A stretch of DNA of 64,000 nucleotides from Allobrachymonas denitrificans DSM 15123 (GTDB lineage Bacteria; Pseudomonadota; Gammaproteobacteria; Burkholderiales; Burkholderiaceae_C), in assembly GCF_900110225.1 (NCBI RefSeq), contig NZ_FOCW01000001.1:1116001-1180000 (forward strand), read 5' to 3'. Under the pieces are notes generated by a model, which was not told the origin of the DNA, ran no database searches, and worked only from the letters and a program-made list of their open reading frames with translations. Made by a program: the position numbers and the translations under genes. Numbering within the stretch: the stretch's first letter is position 1; each line of letters opens with the position of its first letter. Of this stretch, positions 10,457-18,560 are shown in pieces.

Positions 10457-10897
10457 ATGAAAACAGTCCACAAATCCGTTCTCATCTGGTACAGCCCGGC
10501 GGAAATGTACCAGCTCGTCATCAAGTGCGAAGACTATCCGCAGTTTCTGCCGTGGTGCGATTTCGGCCGTGTGCTCGAGCATACGCCCGATGGCATGGTG
10601 GCGGAAATCGGCATTGCCATGGCGGGCCTGAAGCAGAGCTTCGTCACGCGCAATGTGCACGTTCCCGACCGCGAGGTGGAACTGAATCTGGTGCGCGGCC
10701 CGTTCTCGCACCTGAAGGGGCGCTGGCGCTTCGAGCCGGTGGGTGATGGTACGCAGCGCGCCTGCCGCGTCCATTTCGATATCGAATACGATTTCTCCAG
10801 CCGCACCTTGGCCATGCTGGTGGGGCCGATCTTCGAGAAGATTACCAGCACCTTTGTCGACGCCTTTATCCAGCGCGCCAAGAAGGTCTATGGCTGA
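10457..10897 (+). CDS. ratA: RatA/COQ10-like START-domain protein
   Basis: A 146-residue member of the polyketide-cyclase/START family. E. coli RatA has been described as inhibiting 70S ribosome association, and the fold is shared with the ubiquinone-binding protein Coq10. The two proposed roles are not settled. The typical opening KSVLIWYSPAEMYQLV and CEDYPQFLPWC are present at residues 5-35, with the long C-terminal helix SSRTLAMLVGPIFEKI near residue 115. I chose ATG 10457 because it gives the canonical start; the same frame is open upstream but unlike the family. The 3' end overlaps rnfH by 8 nt. Confidence 0.93.
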   Translation: MKTVHKSVLIWYSPAEMYQLVIKCEDYPQFLPWCDFGRVLEHTPDGMVAEIGIAMAGLKQSFVTRNVHVPDREVELNLVRGPFSHLKGRWRFEPVGDGTQRACRVHFDIEYDFSSRTLAMLVGPIFEKITSTFVDAFIQRAKKVYG

Positions 10898-11249
10898 GAC
10901 TGGCTGCATTCCGGTGGAACTGGCCTATGCGCCGGCGCCGCGCTCGGTGATCAGCCAGCATGCCGATCTGCCTGCGGGCAGCACGGTGCGGGAGGCACTG
11001 GCGCTGTGGCAGCATGCTGAAGTCCAGGCTTGGCTGGCTGCCGATGGTGCGGATGAAACGCTGCAATGCGGCATCTGGGGCCGCAAGGTGGCGCTGGACC
11101 ATGTCCTACGTGCGCAGGATCGCGTAGAGTTGTATCGTATGCTCCAGGTGGACCCCAAGGTGGCGCGGCGCGAGCGCTTTGCCAGCCAGGGCGCCCGCAC
11201 GGCTGGCCTGTTTGCCCGCCGCAGGGCAGGGGCCAAGCCCGGATACTGA
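10890..11249 (+). CDS. rnfH: RnfH family ubiquitin-like-fold protein
   Basis: A small RnfH/UPF0125 protein of 119 residues. The family has a ubiquitin-like beta-grasp fold and its molecular role is not well defined. It is named for linkage to rnf genes in some bacteria and is RatB in E. coli. The sequence shows the opening PVELAYAPAPRS, the central GIWGRKVALDHVLRAQDRVELYR in overlapping short motifs around residues 60-85, and an Arg-rich tail. It starts inside the last codons of ratA (ATG at 10890), so the pair is translationally coupled. Confidence 0.92.
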   Translation: MAETGCIPVELAYAPAPRSVISQHADLPAGSTVREALALWQHAEVQAWLAADGADETLQCGIWGRKVALDHVLRAQDRVELYRMLQVDPKVARRERFASQGARTAGLFARRRAGAKPGY

Positions 11250-11286
11250 CAAACCCGGCGTGCCTGCACGCAGAAAAGGACTGTTC

Positions 11287-11634
11287 ATGCTGCATCCCTT
11301 CGCTTTTCGCAAGAGTCTCGCTCTGTCTGCGCTTGCCGCTGTCGCCTTGCTCGCGGGCTGTGCCAGCACCCTGTCGGGCCAGGGCCCTGTGCCTGCGGCT
11401 GCCGAAACCTGGACCAAGCCCGGTGCCACGCTGCAGGATACGCAACAGGCGCTGCAGGCCTGCGGCTACGTCGACCGCTTCAGCATCGGCACCAAGGCCA
11501 TCGCCAGCCAGTTTGCCTGCATGAACGACAAGGGCTACACCTTCAACGTCAACCGCCAGCTCAGGCGCGAGCACTGCGTCGCCCCGGAAATGCCGGCCGG
11601 CTGCGCGGTCTACTGGCATACGCTGAACCGCTGA
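11287..11634 (+). CDS. Small lipoprotein of unknown function
   Basis: A 115-residue protein with a basic N-terminus, a hydrophobic h-region and the lipobox LLAGC at about residues 20-24, so it should be lipidated at the Cys and exported to the envelope. The mature part contains a WTKPGATLQDTQQALQACGY segment (written as seen, 20 residues) and several cysteines. An AAAAGGA ribosome-binding site precedes ATG 11287. In E. coli the outer-membrane assembly lipoprotein gene bamE follows smpB/ratA/rnfH. This protein occupies a similar place, but I do not see a convincing BamE domain and leave it unnamed. Confidence 0.8.
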   Translation: MLHPFAFRKSLALSALAAVALLAGCASTLSGQGPVPAAAETWTKPGATLQDTQQALQACGYVDRFSIGTKAIASQFACMNDKGYTFNVNRQLRREHCVAPEMPAGCAVYWHTLNR

Positions 11635-11735
11635 ACGGTGCATTGCATCGCCGGTAAACCGGCCCGTGGTTGACCGCCTGCAACACCCCGGCAGGCGCGA
11701 AAGCCTCCGTTGTTACAGGGACAGACGCCTGCGAG

Positions 11736-11741
11736 TACAAT
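11736..11741 (+). promoter_or_regulatory. Candidate -10 element for guaB
   Basis: TACAAT (5/6 match to the sigma-70 -10) lies 21 nt before the guaB ATG. No convincing -35 at 16-18 nt spacing is visible (TTGTTA is 20 nt upstream). A start from here would leave a very short leader. Confidence 0.3.
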
Positions 11742-11762
11742 CTTGCTTTTGGAGGAATCCCC

Positions 11763-13232
11763 ATGCGCCTGCTCGGCAAAGCACTCACGTTCGACGACAT
11801 TCTCCTGGTGCCCGCATACTCCGAAGTCCTGCCCAAGGACACCTCGCTGCGCACCCAGTTCACCCGCAACATCCAACTCAACCTCCCGCTCGTGTCGGCC
11901 GCCATGGATACGGTCACCGAGGCACGCCTGGCCATCGCCATGGCGCAGGAGGGTGGCATCGGCATCATCCACAAGAACATGACGGCGCAGGACCAGGCCG
12001 CGCATGTGTCCAAGGTCAAGCGCCACGAAAGCGGCATTCTGCGCGACCCGGTGGTGATCACACCGACCACGACCGTGCTGGAAGTCAAGCGCCTGTCCGA
12101 GGAGCTGGGCGTGTCCGGCTTCCCCGTGCTGGATGGCGGCAAGGTGGTGGGTATCGTCACCAACCGCGACATCCGCTTCGAAACACGCCTGGATGTGCAG
12201 GTCAAGGACATCATGACCCCGCGCGAGCGCCTGGTCACCGCGCCTGAAGGCATTTCGCTGGAAGATGCCAAGGCCAAGCTGCACGAGCACAAGCTGGAGC
12301 GCCTGCTGCTGGTGAACGATGCCTTCGAACTGAAGGGTCTCATCCTGGTCAAGGACATCAACAAGCAGACCAATTTCCCCAATGCCGCCCGTGACGACAA
12401 CGGCCGCCTGCTGGTAGGCGCGGCGCTGGGAGTGGGCCCGGGCACCGAAGAGCGCATCGAGGCGCTGTCTGCCGCTGGCGTGGACGCCGTGGTGGTCGAT
12501 ACGGCCCATGGCCACAGCGCCGGCGTGATTGACCGCGTGCGCTGGGTCAAGCAGAACTATCCGCATATTCAGGTCATCGGCGGCAACATTGCCACCGGTG
12601 CTGCTGCCAAGGCACTGGTCGAGGCGGGCGCAGACGCCGTCAAGGTCGGTATCGGCCCCGGCTCCATCTGCACCACGCGCATCGTGGCCGGCGTGGGCGT
12701 GCCGCAAATCATGGCGGTAGACAGCGTCGCCACCGCGCTCAAGGGCACGGGCGTGCCGCTGATCGCCGACGGCGGCATCCGCTTCAGCGGCGACATCGCC
12801 AAGGCCATTGCTGCTGGAGCCAACACCGTGATGATGGGTGGCATGTTCGCCGGCACCGAAGAGGCACCGGGCGAAGTGATCCTGTTCCAGGGCCGCAGCT
12901 ACAAGAGCTACCGCGGCATGGGTTCCATCGGCGCCATGCAGCAGGGCAGTGCCGACCGCTACTTCCAGGAAGCGACCAGCGGCAACCCGAACACCGAGAA
13001 GCTGGTGCCCGAAGGTATCGAAGGTCGCGTGCCCTACAAGGGCTCGGTGCTCAACATCATCTACCAGATGGCCGGCGGCCTGCGTGCATCCATGGGCTAC
13101 TGTGGTTGCGCCACCATCGACGAGATGCGCGAAAAGGCCGAGTTCGTGGAGATCACCGCAGCCGGTATCCGCGAGAGCCACGTGCACGACGTGCAGATCA
13201 CCAAGGAAGCGCCGAACTATCGCGCGGACTGA
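11763..13232 (+). CDS. guaB: Inosine-5'-monophosphate dehydrogenase
   Basis: GuaB oxidises IMP to XMP with NAD+, the committed step to GMP. The 489-residue product is full length. The N-terminal TIM-barrel segment [13 protein letters not shown] is followed by two CBS domains (about residues 95-210), which sense adenine/guanine nucleotides in this family. The catalytic loop [15 protein letters not shown] places the nucleophile at Cys303, and the flap with [10 protein letters not shown] is near residue 385. ATG 11763 is preceded by GGAGG at ideal spacing. guaA follows 78 nt later, the usual guaBA arrangement. Confidence 0.97.
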   Translation: MRLLGKALTFDDILLVPAYSEVLPKDTSLRTQFTRNIQLNLPLVSAAMDTVTEARLAIAMAQEGGIGIIHKNMTAQDQAAHVSKVKRHESGILRDPVVITPTTTVLEVKRLSEELGVSGFPVLDGGKVVGIVTNRDIRFETRLDVQVKDIMTPRERLVTAPEGISLEDAKAKLHEHKLERLLLVNDAFELKGLILVKDINKQTNFPNAARDDNGRLLVGAALGVGPGTEERIEALSAAGVDAVVVDTAHGHSAGVIDRVRWVKQNYPHIQVIGGNIATGAAAKALVEAGADAVKVGIGPGSICTTRIVAGVGVPQIMAVDSVATALKGTGVPLIADGGIRFSGDIAKAIAAGANTVMMGGMFAGTEEAPGEVILFQGRSYKSYRGMGSIGAMQQGSADRYFQEATSGNPNTEKLVPEGIEGRVPYKGSVLNIIYQMAGGLRASMGYCGCATIDEMREKAEFVEITAAGIRESHVHDVQITKEAPNYRAD

Positions 13233-13310
13233 GTCGCCATGCGGCGTCAACACGGGCTGGGACGCACCTGAAATGGTGGCTCAGCCCTTTTTGGTTTAAC
13301 GGACATTCCC

Positions 13311-14930
13311 ATGCAACACGACAAAATCCTCATTCTCGATTTCGGCTCCCAGGTGACGCAGCTGATTGCCCGCCGCGTGCGCGAGGCGCATGTGTATTGC
13401 GAGGTCCATCCCTGCGACGTGAGCAGCGACTGGGTGCGCGAGTTTGCCTCCGACGGCAAGCTCAAGGGCGTGATCCTGTCCGGCAGCCATGCCAGCGCGT
13501 ATGAGGAAAGCACCGACAAGGCACCCGACGCCGTGTTCGAACTGGGTGTGCCGGTGCTGGGCATCTGCTACGGCATGCAGACCATGGCGCTGCAATTGGG
13601 CGGCAAGGTGGAAAGCGGGCACCAGCGCGAGTTCGGCTACGCCGAAGTGCGCGCCCATGGCCACACCGCATTGCTGAAGGACATCGCCGACTTCACCACG
13701 CCCGAAGGCCACGGCATGCTCAAGGTGTGGATGAGCCATGGCGACAAGGTGACCGTGCTGCCGGAGGGCTTCAAGCTGATGGCGTCCACGCCGAGCTGCC
13801 CGATTGCCGGCATGGCTGACGAGGCGCGCGGCTACTACGCCGTGCAGTTCCACCCCGAGGTGACGCACACGGTGCAGGGCAGGGCGATGCTGGATCGCTT
13901 CGTGCTGGACATCTGCAAGACCAATCCCGACTGGATCATGCGCGACCATATCGAGGAGGCCGTCAAGGCCATCCGCGAGCAGGTGGGCGACGAGGAAGTG
14001 ATTCTGGGCCTGTCCGGCGGCGTGGATTCTTCCGTCGCGGCGGCGCTGATCCACCGCGCCATTGGCGACCAGCTCACCTGCGTGTTCGTGGATCATGGCC
14101 TGCTGCGTTTGAACGAAGGCGACATGGTGATGGAGATGTTCGAGGGCAAGCTGCACGCCAAGGTGGTGCGCGTGGATGCCAGCGAACTGTTCCTGGGCGA
14201 ACTGGCCGGCGTGAGCGATCCGGAGCAGAAGCGCAAGATCATCGGCCGCCTGTTCGTGGATGTGTTCAAGGCCGAGGCGGAGAAGCTGAAGGCGGGCGAT
14301 GGCGGCCACAAGGGTGCCACCTTCCTGGCGCAGGGCACGATCTATCCGGACGTGATCGAATCGGGCGGCGCCAAGAGCAAGAAGGCCGTGGTCATCAAGA
14401 GCCACCACAACGTGGGCGGCCTGCCCGAGCAGCTGGGCCTGAAGCTGCTGGAGCCGCTGCGTGACCTGTTCAAGGATGAAGTGCGCGAACTGGGCGTGGC
14501 GCTGGGCCTGCCGCACGACATGGTGTACCGCCATCCCTTCCCCGGCCCGGGCCTGGGTGTACGCATTCTGGGCGAAGTGAAAAAGGAATACGCCGATCTG
14601 CTGCGCCGTGCGGATGCGATCTTCATCGAAGAACTGCGCTCCACCATCGAACCGAACAGCGGCAAGAGCTGGTATGACCTGACTTCGCAGGCATTTACCG
14701 TGTTCCTGCCCGTGAAGAGCGTGGGCGTGATGGGCGATGGCCGCACGTATGACTACGTGGTGGCGCTGCGTGCGGTGCAGACGAGCGACTTCATGACGGC
14801 GGACTGGGCGGAGCTGCCGTACAGCCTGCTGAAGCGGGTGAGCGGGCGGATCATCAATGAGGTGCGGGGGATTAACCGCGTTACGTACGATGTGAGTTCC
14901 AAGCCGCCGGCGACGATTGAGTGGGAGTGA
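13311..14930 (+). CDS. guaA: GMP synthase (glutamine-hydrolysing)
   Basis: GuaA converts XMP to GMP using ATP and glutamine. The 539-residue enzyme has an N-terminal class I glutamine amidotransferase domain (GICYGMQ with Cys86 as nucleophile, FHPEV supplying His near 184). An ATP-pyrophosphatase domain with the P-loop GLSGGVDSS follows near residue 230, then the C-terminal dimerisation domain ending in a PPATIEWE terminus. It lies directly downstream of guaB and is probably co-transcribed. A terminator follows at 14974-15001. Confidence 0.97.
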   Translation: MQHDKILILDFGSQVTQLIARRVREAHVYCEVHPCDVSSDWVREFASDGKLKGVILSGSHASAYEESTDKAPDAVFELGVPVLGICYGMQTMALQLGGKVESGHQREFGYAEVRAHGHTALLKDIADFTTPEGHGMLKVWMSHGDKVTVLPEGFKLMASTPSCPIAGMADEARGYYAVQFHPEVTHTVQGRAMLDRFVLDICKTNPDWIMRDHIEEAVKAIREQVGDEEVILGLSGGVDSSVAAALIHRAIGDQLTCVFVDHGLLRLNEGDMVMEMFEGKLHAKVVRVDASELFLGELAGVSDPEQKRKIIGRLFVDVFKAEAEKLKAGDGGHKGATFLAQGTIYPDVIESGGAKSKKAVVIKSHHNVGGLPEQLGLKLLEPLRDLFKDEVRELGVALGLPHDMVYRHPFPGPGLGVRILGEVKKEYADLLRRADAIFIEELRSTIEPNSGKSWYDLTSQAFTVFLPVKSVGVMGDGRTYDYVVALRAVQTSDFMTADWAELPYSLLKRVSGRIINEVRGINRVTYDVSSKPPATIEWE

Positions 14931-14973
14931 GCCAGGATGGTGGGGTCGCCATGACCCCACCTCTTGAAGGAAG

Positions 14974-15001
14974 GCCCGCAGCGCTTGATGCGGGCTTTTT
15001 T
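14974..15001 (+). terminator. Intrinsic terminator after guaA
   Basis: A 7-bp stem GCCCGCA / TGCGGGC with an 8-nt loop is followed by six T residues. It closes the guaBA operon. Confidence 0.85.
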
Positions 15002-15029
15002 GTCATCTCGGACTGCGAGTGAATCTCGT

Positions 15030-15236
15030 TCAGGCAAGGGTGTCCAGAGCTTCGTCGATGACATCGCGCAGTCGTTTCAACTCCTCCTTAGACAGGACGC
15101 CACTGAAACGAACCCGATGCTCCGGCCAGCGCGCAGTAGGCACAAACGACGAAATCAGCAAGTGGTGCTGATCCCCCTGGATCGGCTTGACAATGGCGTC
15201 GAGTTGCCAGGAAGGGTTGGACTGGATGTTTGCCAT
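15030..15236 (-). CDS. Small hypothetical protein (68 aa)
   Basis: I do not recognise this family. The 68-residue reading frame begins MANIQSNPSWQLDAIV and ends with a predicted amphipathic helix (SKEELKRLRDVIDEAL). It has no signal peptide or membrane segment, so it is probably cytoplasmic. A longer frame is open up to 15347, but ATG 15236 has GGAG 8 nt upstream and the extra residues look like non-coding translation. It is convergent with guaA and divergent from tadA, and no transcription unit partner is visible. Confidence 0.6.
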   Translation of the reverse strand: MANIQSNPSWQLDAIVKPIQGDQHHLLISSFVPTARWPEHRVRFSGVLSKEELKRLRDVIDEALDTLA

Positions 15237-15471
15237 GATGGATGCTCCGTTGGTTCCCCCGCGAGCCTGTTGAAGGAGGCATGCGAGGCGGGGAGGAGCT
15301 CGGCGTGCGACCTTTAGGCGTTGGTGACGCGGCGCCAAGTAGTGCAATAAAGCCCGCGATCAATCGCTGCGATTGATGGGAGCAAGTCTAGCATCGGATG
15401 GCCTTCAAAGAACGCTTAGACTTCTCGTTGGTGCGGTCTTCAATCCTGCCGCTGAAACACAAAATTTTTTC

Positions 15472-16872
15472 ATGTCCCAGCTTTCTTCCAATTCGACCGA
15501 TGTGGACTTCATGCGCCTGGCTCTGGAGCAGGCAGAGCAGTCATCGCGCATGGGAGAAGTGCCGGTGGGTGCCATCGTGGTCGCACCAGACGGGCGCACG
15601 ATTTTGGGAAGAGGTCATAACCAGTGCATAGAGGGGCACGACCCCTCTGCCCATGCCGAGATCCAGGCCATGCGCCAGGCAGCGCAAGCCTTGGGCAACT
15701 ACCGTCTTGAAGGCTGCACGCTCTATGTGACGCTGGAGCCATGTGCCATGTGCAGTGGTGCCATGCTGCACGCGCGGCTGGCGCAGGTGGTGTATGCGCT
15801 GCCTGATCCGCGCACTGGCGCGGCGGGATCGGTGCTGGATCTGTTTGCAGCGTCGGAGATCAACCATCAGACCAGCGCGCGTTGCCTGTCGGACGAGGGC
15901 GATTCAGCAGAAGTGCGACGGGAATGCTCCGAATTATTGACGGGATTCTTCCGCAAGCGCCGCCAACAGCAGGCCCGGCAACGCACGCAGGCAGAATCTG
16001 CGCCGCTGCGTGAGGATGCCTTGCGCCCCCCTGCGCGCGCCTTGGCGGGCGAGGGCGTCTGGCAGAAGGACAGTCGTTGGTCGCTGGTCCCCGACCCGCG
16101 TGACCCATCAGCCGCGGCGTGGCGCGTGCATGTGCTGGAAAGTGGCAACCTCGATGCACCCTGTGTAGTGCTGCTGCATGGTTATGCCGGCTGCGGCCAT
16201 TTGTGGCAGGAGCTGAGGCAAGCGGCGACACAGGCAGGCTGGCGTGTACTCGCCCCCGATTTGCCCGGACATGGCCTGAGCGACAAGCCCCGCCAGCCCG
16301 CACTGCACACGCTGGAGTGGCAGCAGGCCATGCTGCAAGCCTGGCTGGAGCGCCAGAATCTGCCGGACGACTGGCTGCTGGTAACGCTGGATCAGTCCGT
16401 GCTGCTGGAACCCTCGGCACTTCCGGCGCACAGGGTTTTGGCGCTGGAGCACGTGGATGCCGTTGTCCGCTGGCCGGATGCGGCAGCAGGACATACCTAC
16501 ACCGATCTGAAGGCAAGCACAGCCACCGCAAAGGATTGGCGCCAGCGCTGCCAGCGAAGCCCCCGTTTTGACCTGCCCGAACACTGGGCACTGGATGACC
16601 ATCCCAAACTGGGCGTGCTGTGCCAGGCCAGCTACCCGGATGCCGGCCACCGCGGCGCCTTGCGCTGGCCCCTGTTTGCAGCACAAGCTCTGGGCGACGC
16701 GGATCGCGCATGGTGGCAGGCCCACGGCCAACGCCGGCAAGTGCACGCCCTGGAGCCGGCTCCCGCCAAGCTGCCGCAACCCGGCGCCCGCATCCGCGCT
16801 GCGCTGCGGCACAATATCCCCTGGATTCTTCACTGGCTGGAGCAGCACCGCGCCGCTCCGCCCAACCCCTGA
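15472..16872 (+). CDS. tadA: tRNA adenosine(34) deaminase TadA fused to an alpha/beta-hydrolase-like domain
   Basis: Residues 1-165 are a complete TadA, which deaminates A34 to inosine in tRNA-Arg(ACG). Zinc and catalysis are supplied by HAE (His61, Glu63) and PCAMC (Cys91, Cys94). After a basic, Gln/Arg-rich linker (about 160-195), residues 200-460 look like an alpha/beta hydrolase. They contain an oxyanion-type LLHGYAG (235-240) and LAPDLPGHGLSDKP (260-273). The nucleophile elbow, normally G-x-S-x-G, reads LLVTLDQSV (302-310), with Asp307 where Ser would be. Total 466 residues versus about 165 for free TadA. No Shine-Dalgarno is seen before ATG 15472, which follows an AT-rich stretch. ldcA starts 2 nt after the stop. 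Confidence 0.9.
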   Translation: MSQLSSNSTDVDFMRLALEQAEQSSRMGEVPVGAIVVAPDGRTILGRGHNQCIEGHDPSAHAEIQAMRQAAQALGNYRLEGCTLYVTLEPCAMCSGAMLHARLAQVVYALPDPRTGAAGSVLDLFAASEINHQTSARCLSDEGDSAEVRRECSELLTGFFRKRRQQQARQRTQAESAPLREDALRPPARALAGEGVWQKDSRWSLVPDPRDPSAAAWRVHVLESGNLDAPCVVLLHGYAGCGHLWQELRQAATQAGWRVLAPDLPGHGLSDKPRQPALHTLEWQQAMLQAWLERQNLPDDWLLVTLDQSVLLEPSALPAHRVLALEHVDAVVRWPDAAAGHTYTDLKASTATAKDWRQRCQRSPRFDLPEHWALDDHPKLGVLCQASYPDAGHRGALRWPLFAAQALGDADRAWWQAHGQRRQVHALEPAPAKLPQPGARIRAALRHNIPWILHWLEQHRAAPPNP

Positions 16873-16874
16873 CC

Positions 16875-17807
16875 ATGGCACACATCTACATCTACTCCCC
16901 CTCCGGCGCAGTGCGCGACAAGACGGCTTTCCGCCGCGGCATCAAGCGCCTGCAGGCGCTGGGGCACGAGGTGGAGGTGGATCCGGATGCGCTCACCAGC
17001 TTCCAACGCTTCGCCGGAGAAGATGCCACCCGCCTGGCCGCCATTGGCCGCGCAGCCGCCAGCGGCGCCGATGTGGCACTGACCACGCGCGGCGGCTACG
17101 GCCTGACGCGCATCCTGCCCGACATTCCGTACCAGCAGATCGCCAAGGCCATCGACAAGGGCACGCGCTTTGTCGGCCTGAGCGACTTCACCGCGCTGCA
17201 ACTGGCCTTGCTGGCCAAGGTGGGCAACGAGGCGGTCACCTGGGCGGGCAACCTGCTGATCGACGACTGGGGCAAGCCGGAAGAGCCGGACGAGATCACC
17301 CAAGCCTGCTTTGAAGAAATGCTGGACGGCAGCAGCGAAGGCGCCGGCTGGTACGTGACCAAGCGCGAAGAGCCGGATGCCGAACTGGCGACCCTGGTCG
17401 AGCCGATCCACGATGCCACGCTCTGGGGCGGCAACCTGTGCGTGCTGACCAGTTTGCTTGGCACGCCGTATTTCCCGCAAGTGGAGCAGGGCGTGCTGTT
17501 CCTGGAAGATGTGGCCGAACATCCCTACCGTGTCGAGCGCATGCTCACGCAACTGGCGCTGGCCGGCGTGCTGGACAAACAGCAGGCCATTGTGCTGGGC
17601 CAGTTCAATGACTACATACTGATTCCGCACGACAAGGGCTTCAACATGAAGGCCGTGGTGCAGTGGCTGCGCACACGCACCAAGACGCCGATCTTCACCG
17701 GCCTGCCGCATGGGCATGTGCCCACCAAGGTGCTGCTGCCTGTGGGCGCCCAGGTGGAGATGGCCGCCGAAGGGCGGGATCGCGTGCTGGTCTGGGGCCA
17801 CCAATAG
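16875..17807 (+). CDS. ldcA: Muramoyltetrapeptide LD-carboxypeptidase (S66 family)
   Basis: LdcA trims the terminal D-Ala from recycled murein tetrapeptides in the cytoplasm. The 310-residue protein shows the S66 signatures TRGGYGLTRIL (70-81) and GLSDFT with nucleophile Ser103. LEDVAEHPYR contains Glu211 and GLPHGH contains His281, forming the expected Ser-Glu-His triad. The start at 16875 follows the tadA stop by 2 nt, and the longer frame upstream simply reads through tadA. Linkage with tadA suggests co-transcription rather than a shared pathway. Confidence 0.92.
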   Translation: MAHIYIYSPSGAVRDKTAFRRGIKRLQALGHEVEVDPDALTSFQRFAGEDATRLAAIGRAAASGADVALTTRGGYGLTRILPDIPYQQIAKAIDKGTRFVGLSDFTALQLALLAKVGNEAVTWAGNLLIDDWGKPEEPDEITQACFEEMLDGSSEGAGWYVTKREEPDAELATLVEPIHDATLWGGNLCVLTSLLGTPYFPQVEQGVLFLEDVAEHPYRVERMLTQLALAGVLDKQQAIVLGQFNDYILIPHDKGFNMKAVVQWLRTRTKTPIFTGLPHGHVPTKVLLPVGAQVEMAAEGRDRVLVWGHQ

Positions 17808-17857
17808 GGCGGAGCCGGCGATTGCGCCAGCCCGTCCAGACCGGATGCTCGGCGCGC

Positions 17858-18496
17858 TTATGCCTTCCCGGCCGTCAGCATGCGCTCCACATAGCGCGCA
17901 ATCAGGTCAATTTCCAGATTGACCCGGCTGCCCGCCTGCAGCACGTGCAGCGCGGTATTCTGCACCGTATGCGGAATCAGGTTGATGCTGATTTCGCAGC
18001 CAAAGCCGTTGGCATCTACCGGCATGTCTTCTACCCGGTTCACCGTCAGGCTCACGCCGTTCACGGTGATGGAGCCCTTGTAGGCCAGAAAACGCGCCAG
18101 CGCCGCCGGCACGCGGATGCGCAGCTCCATGCTCTCGCCCACCGGTTCGAAGCTGCTGATTTCGCCAATGCCGTCCACATGGCCGCTCACGATATGCCCG
18201 CCCAGGCGATCGTGCGAGCGCAGCGCCTTTTCCAGATTGACCGGGCCGGTCACAGCCAGGCCGGCTGTCTTGTCCAGTGATTCGGCAGAAATGTCGATGC
18301 TGAAGCGGTTGGCAGCCACATCGAAATCCACCACCGTCATGCAGGCGCCGTTGAGCGCAATGCTGTCGCCCAGCGCCACGTCGTCCAGATAGCCGGCAGG
18401 GGTGTCGATGGCCAGGCGCTTGCCGTGGGCGCTGCTGGCGCCCAGATCCTGCACGTCCACGATTTTTCCAACTCCGGTAATAATGCCTGTAAACAT
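17858..18496 (-). CDS. ribE: Riboflavin synthase, alpha chain
   Basis: This enzyme dismutates two 6,7-dimethyl-8-ribityllumazine molecules to riboflavin. The 212-residue product starts MFTGIITGVGKI, the canonical N-terminus, so I place the start at 18496 rather than the longer frame. Two tandem lumazine-binding barrels are visible, each with a repeated GxSIAxNGxCMTV-like or GSITVNGVSLTVN segment (about residues 45 and 140). SGHVDGIG is in the first half. It is convergent with ldcA and divergent from pqiA. No FMN riboswitch-like leader fits in the 64-nt upstream gap. Confidence 0.96.
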   Translation of the reverse strand: MFTGIITGVGKIVDVQDLGASSAHGKRLAIDTPAGYLDDVALGDSIALNGACMTVVDFDVAANRFSIDISAESLDKTAGLAVTGPVNLEKALRSHDRLGGHIVSGHVDGIGEISSFEPVGESMELRIRVPAALARFLAYKGSITVNGVSLTVNRVEDMPVDANGFGCEISINLIPHTVQNTALHVLQAGSRVNLEIDLIARYVERMLTAGKA

Positions 18497-18511
18497 GGTG
18501 CTCGCTGTTCG

Positions 18512-18529
18512 ATGAAAGAAAGCTTTCAT
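18512..18529. promoter_or_regulatory. Inverted repeat between divergent ribE and pqiA
   Basis: ATGAAAG-AAAG-CTTTCAT is a perfect 7-bp dyad centred in the 64-nt gap between the two divergent start codons. A minus-strand TACAAT (18533-18528) overlaps it. It could be an operator or simply a short hairpin. Confidence 0.35.
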
Positions 18530-18560
18530 TGTATGTCGGGCGCCTTTCCTTGCCCGAGTC

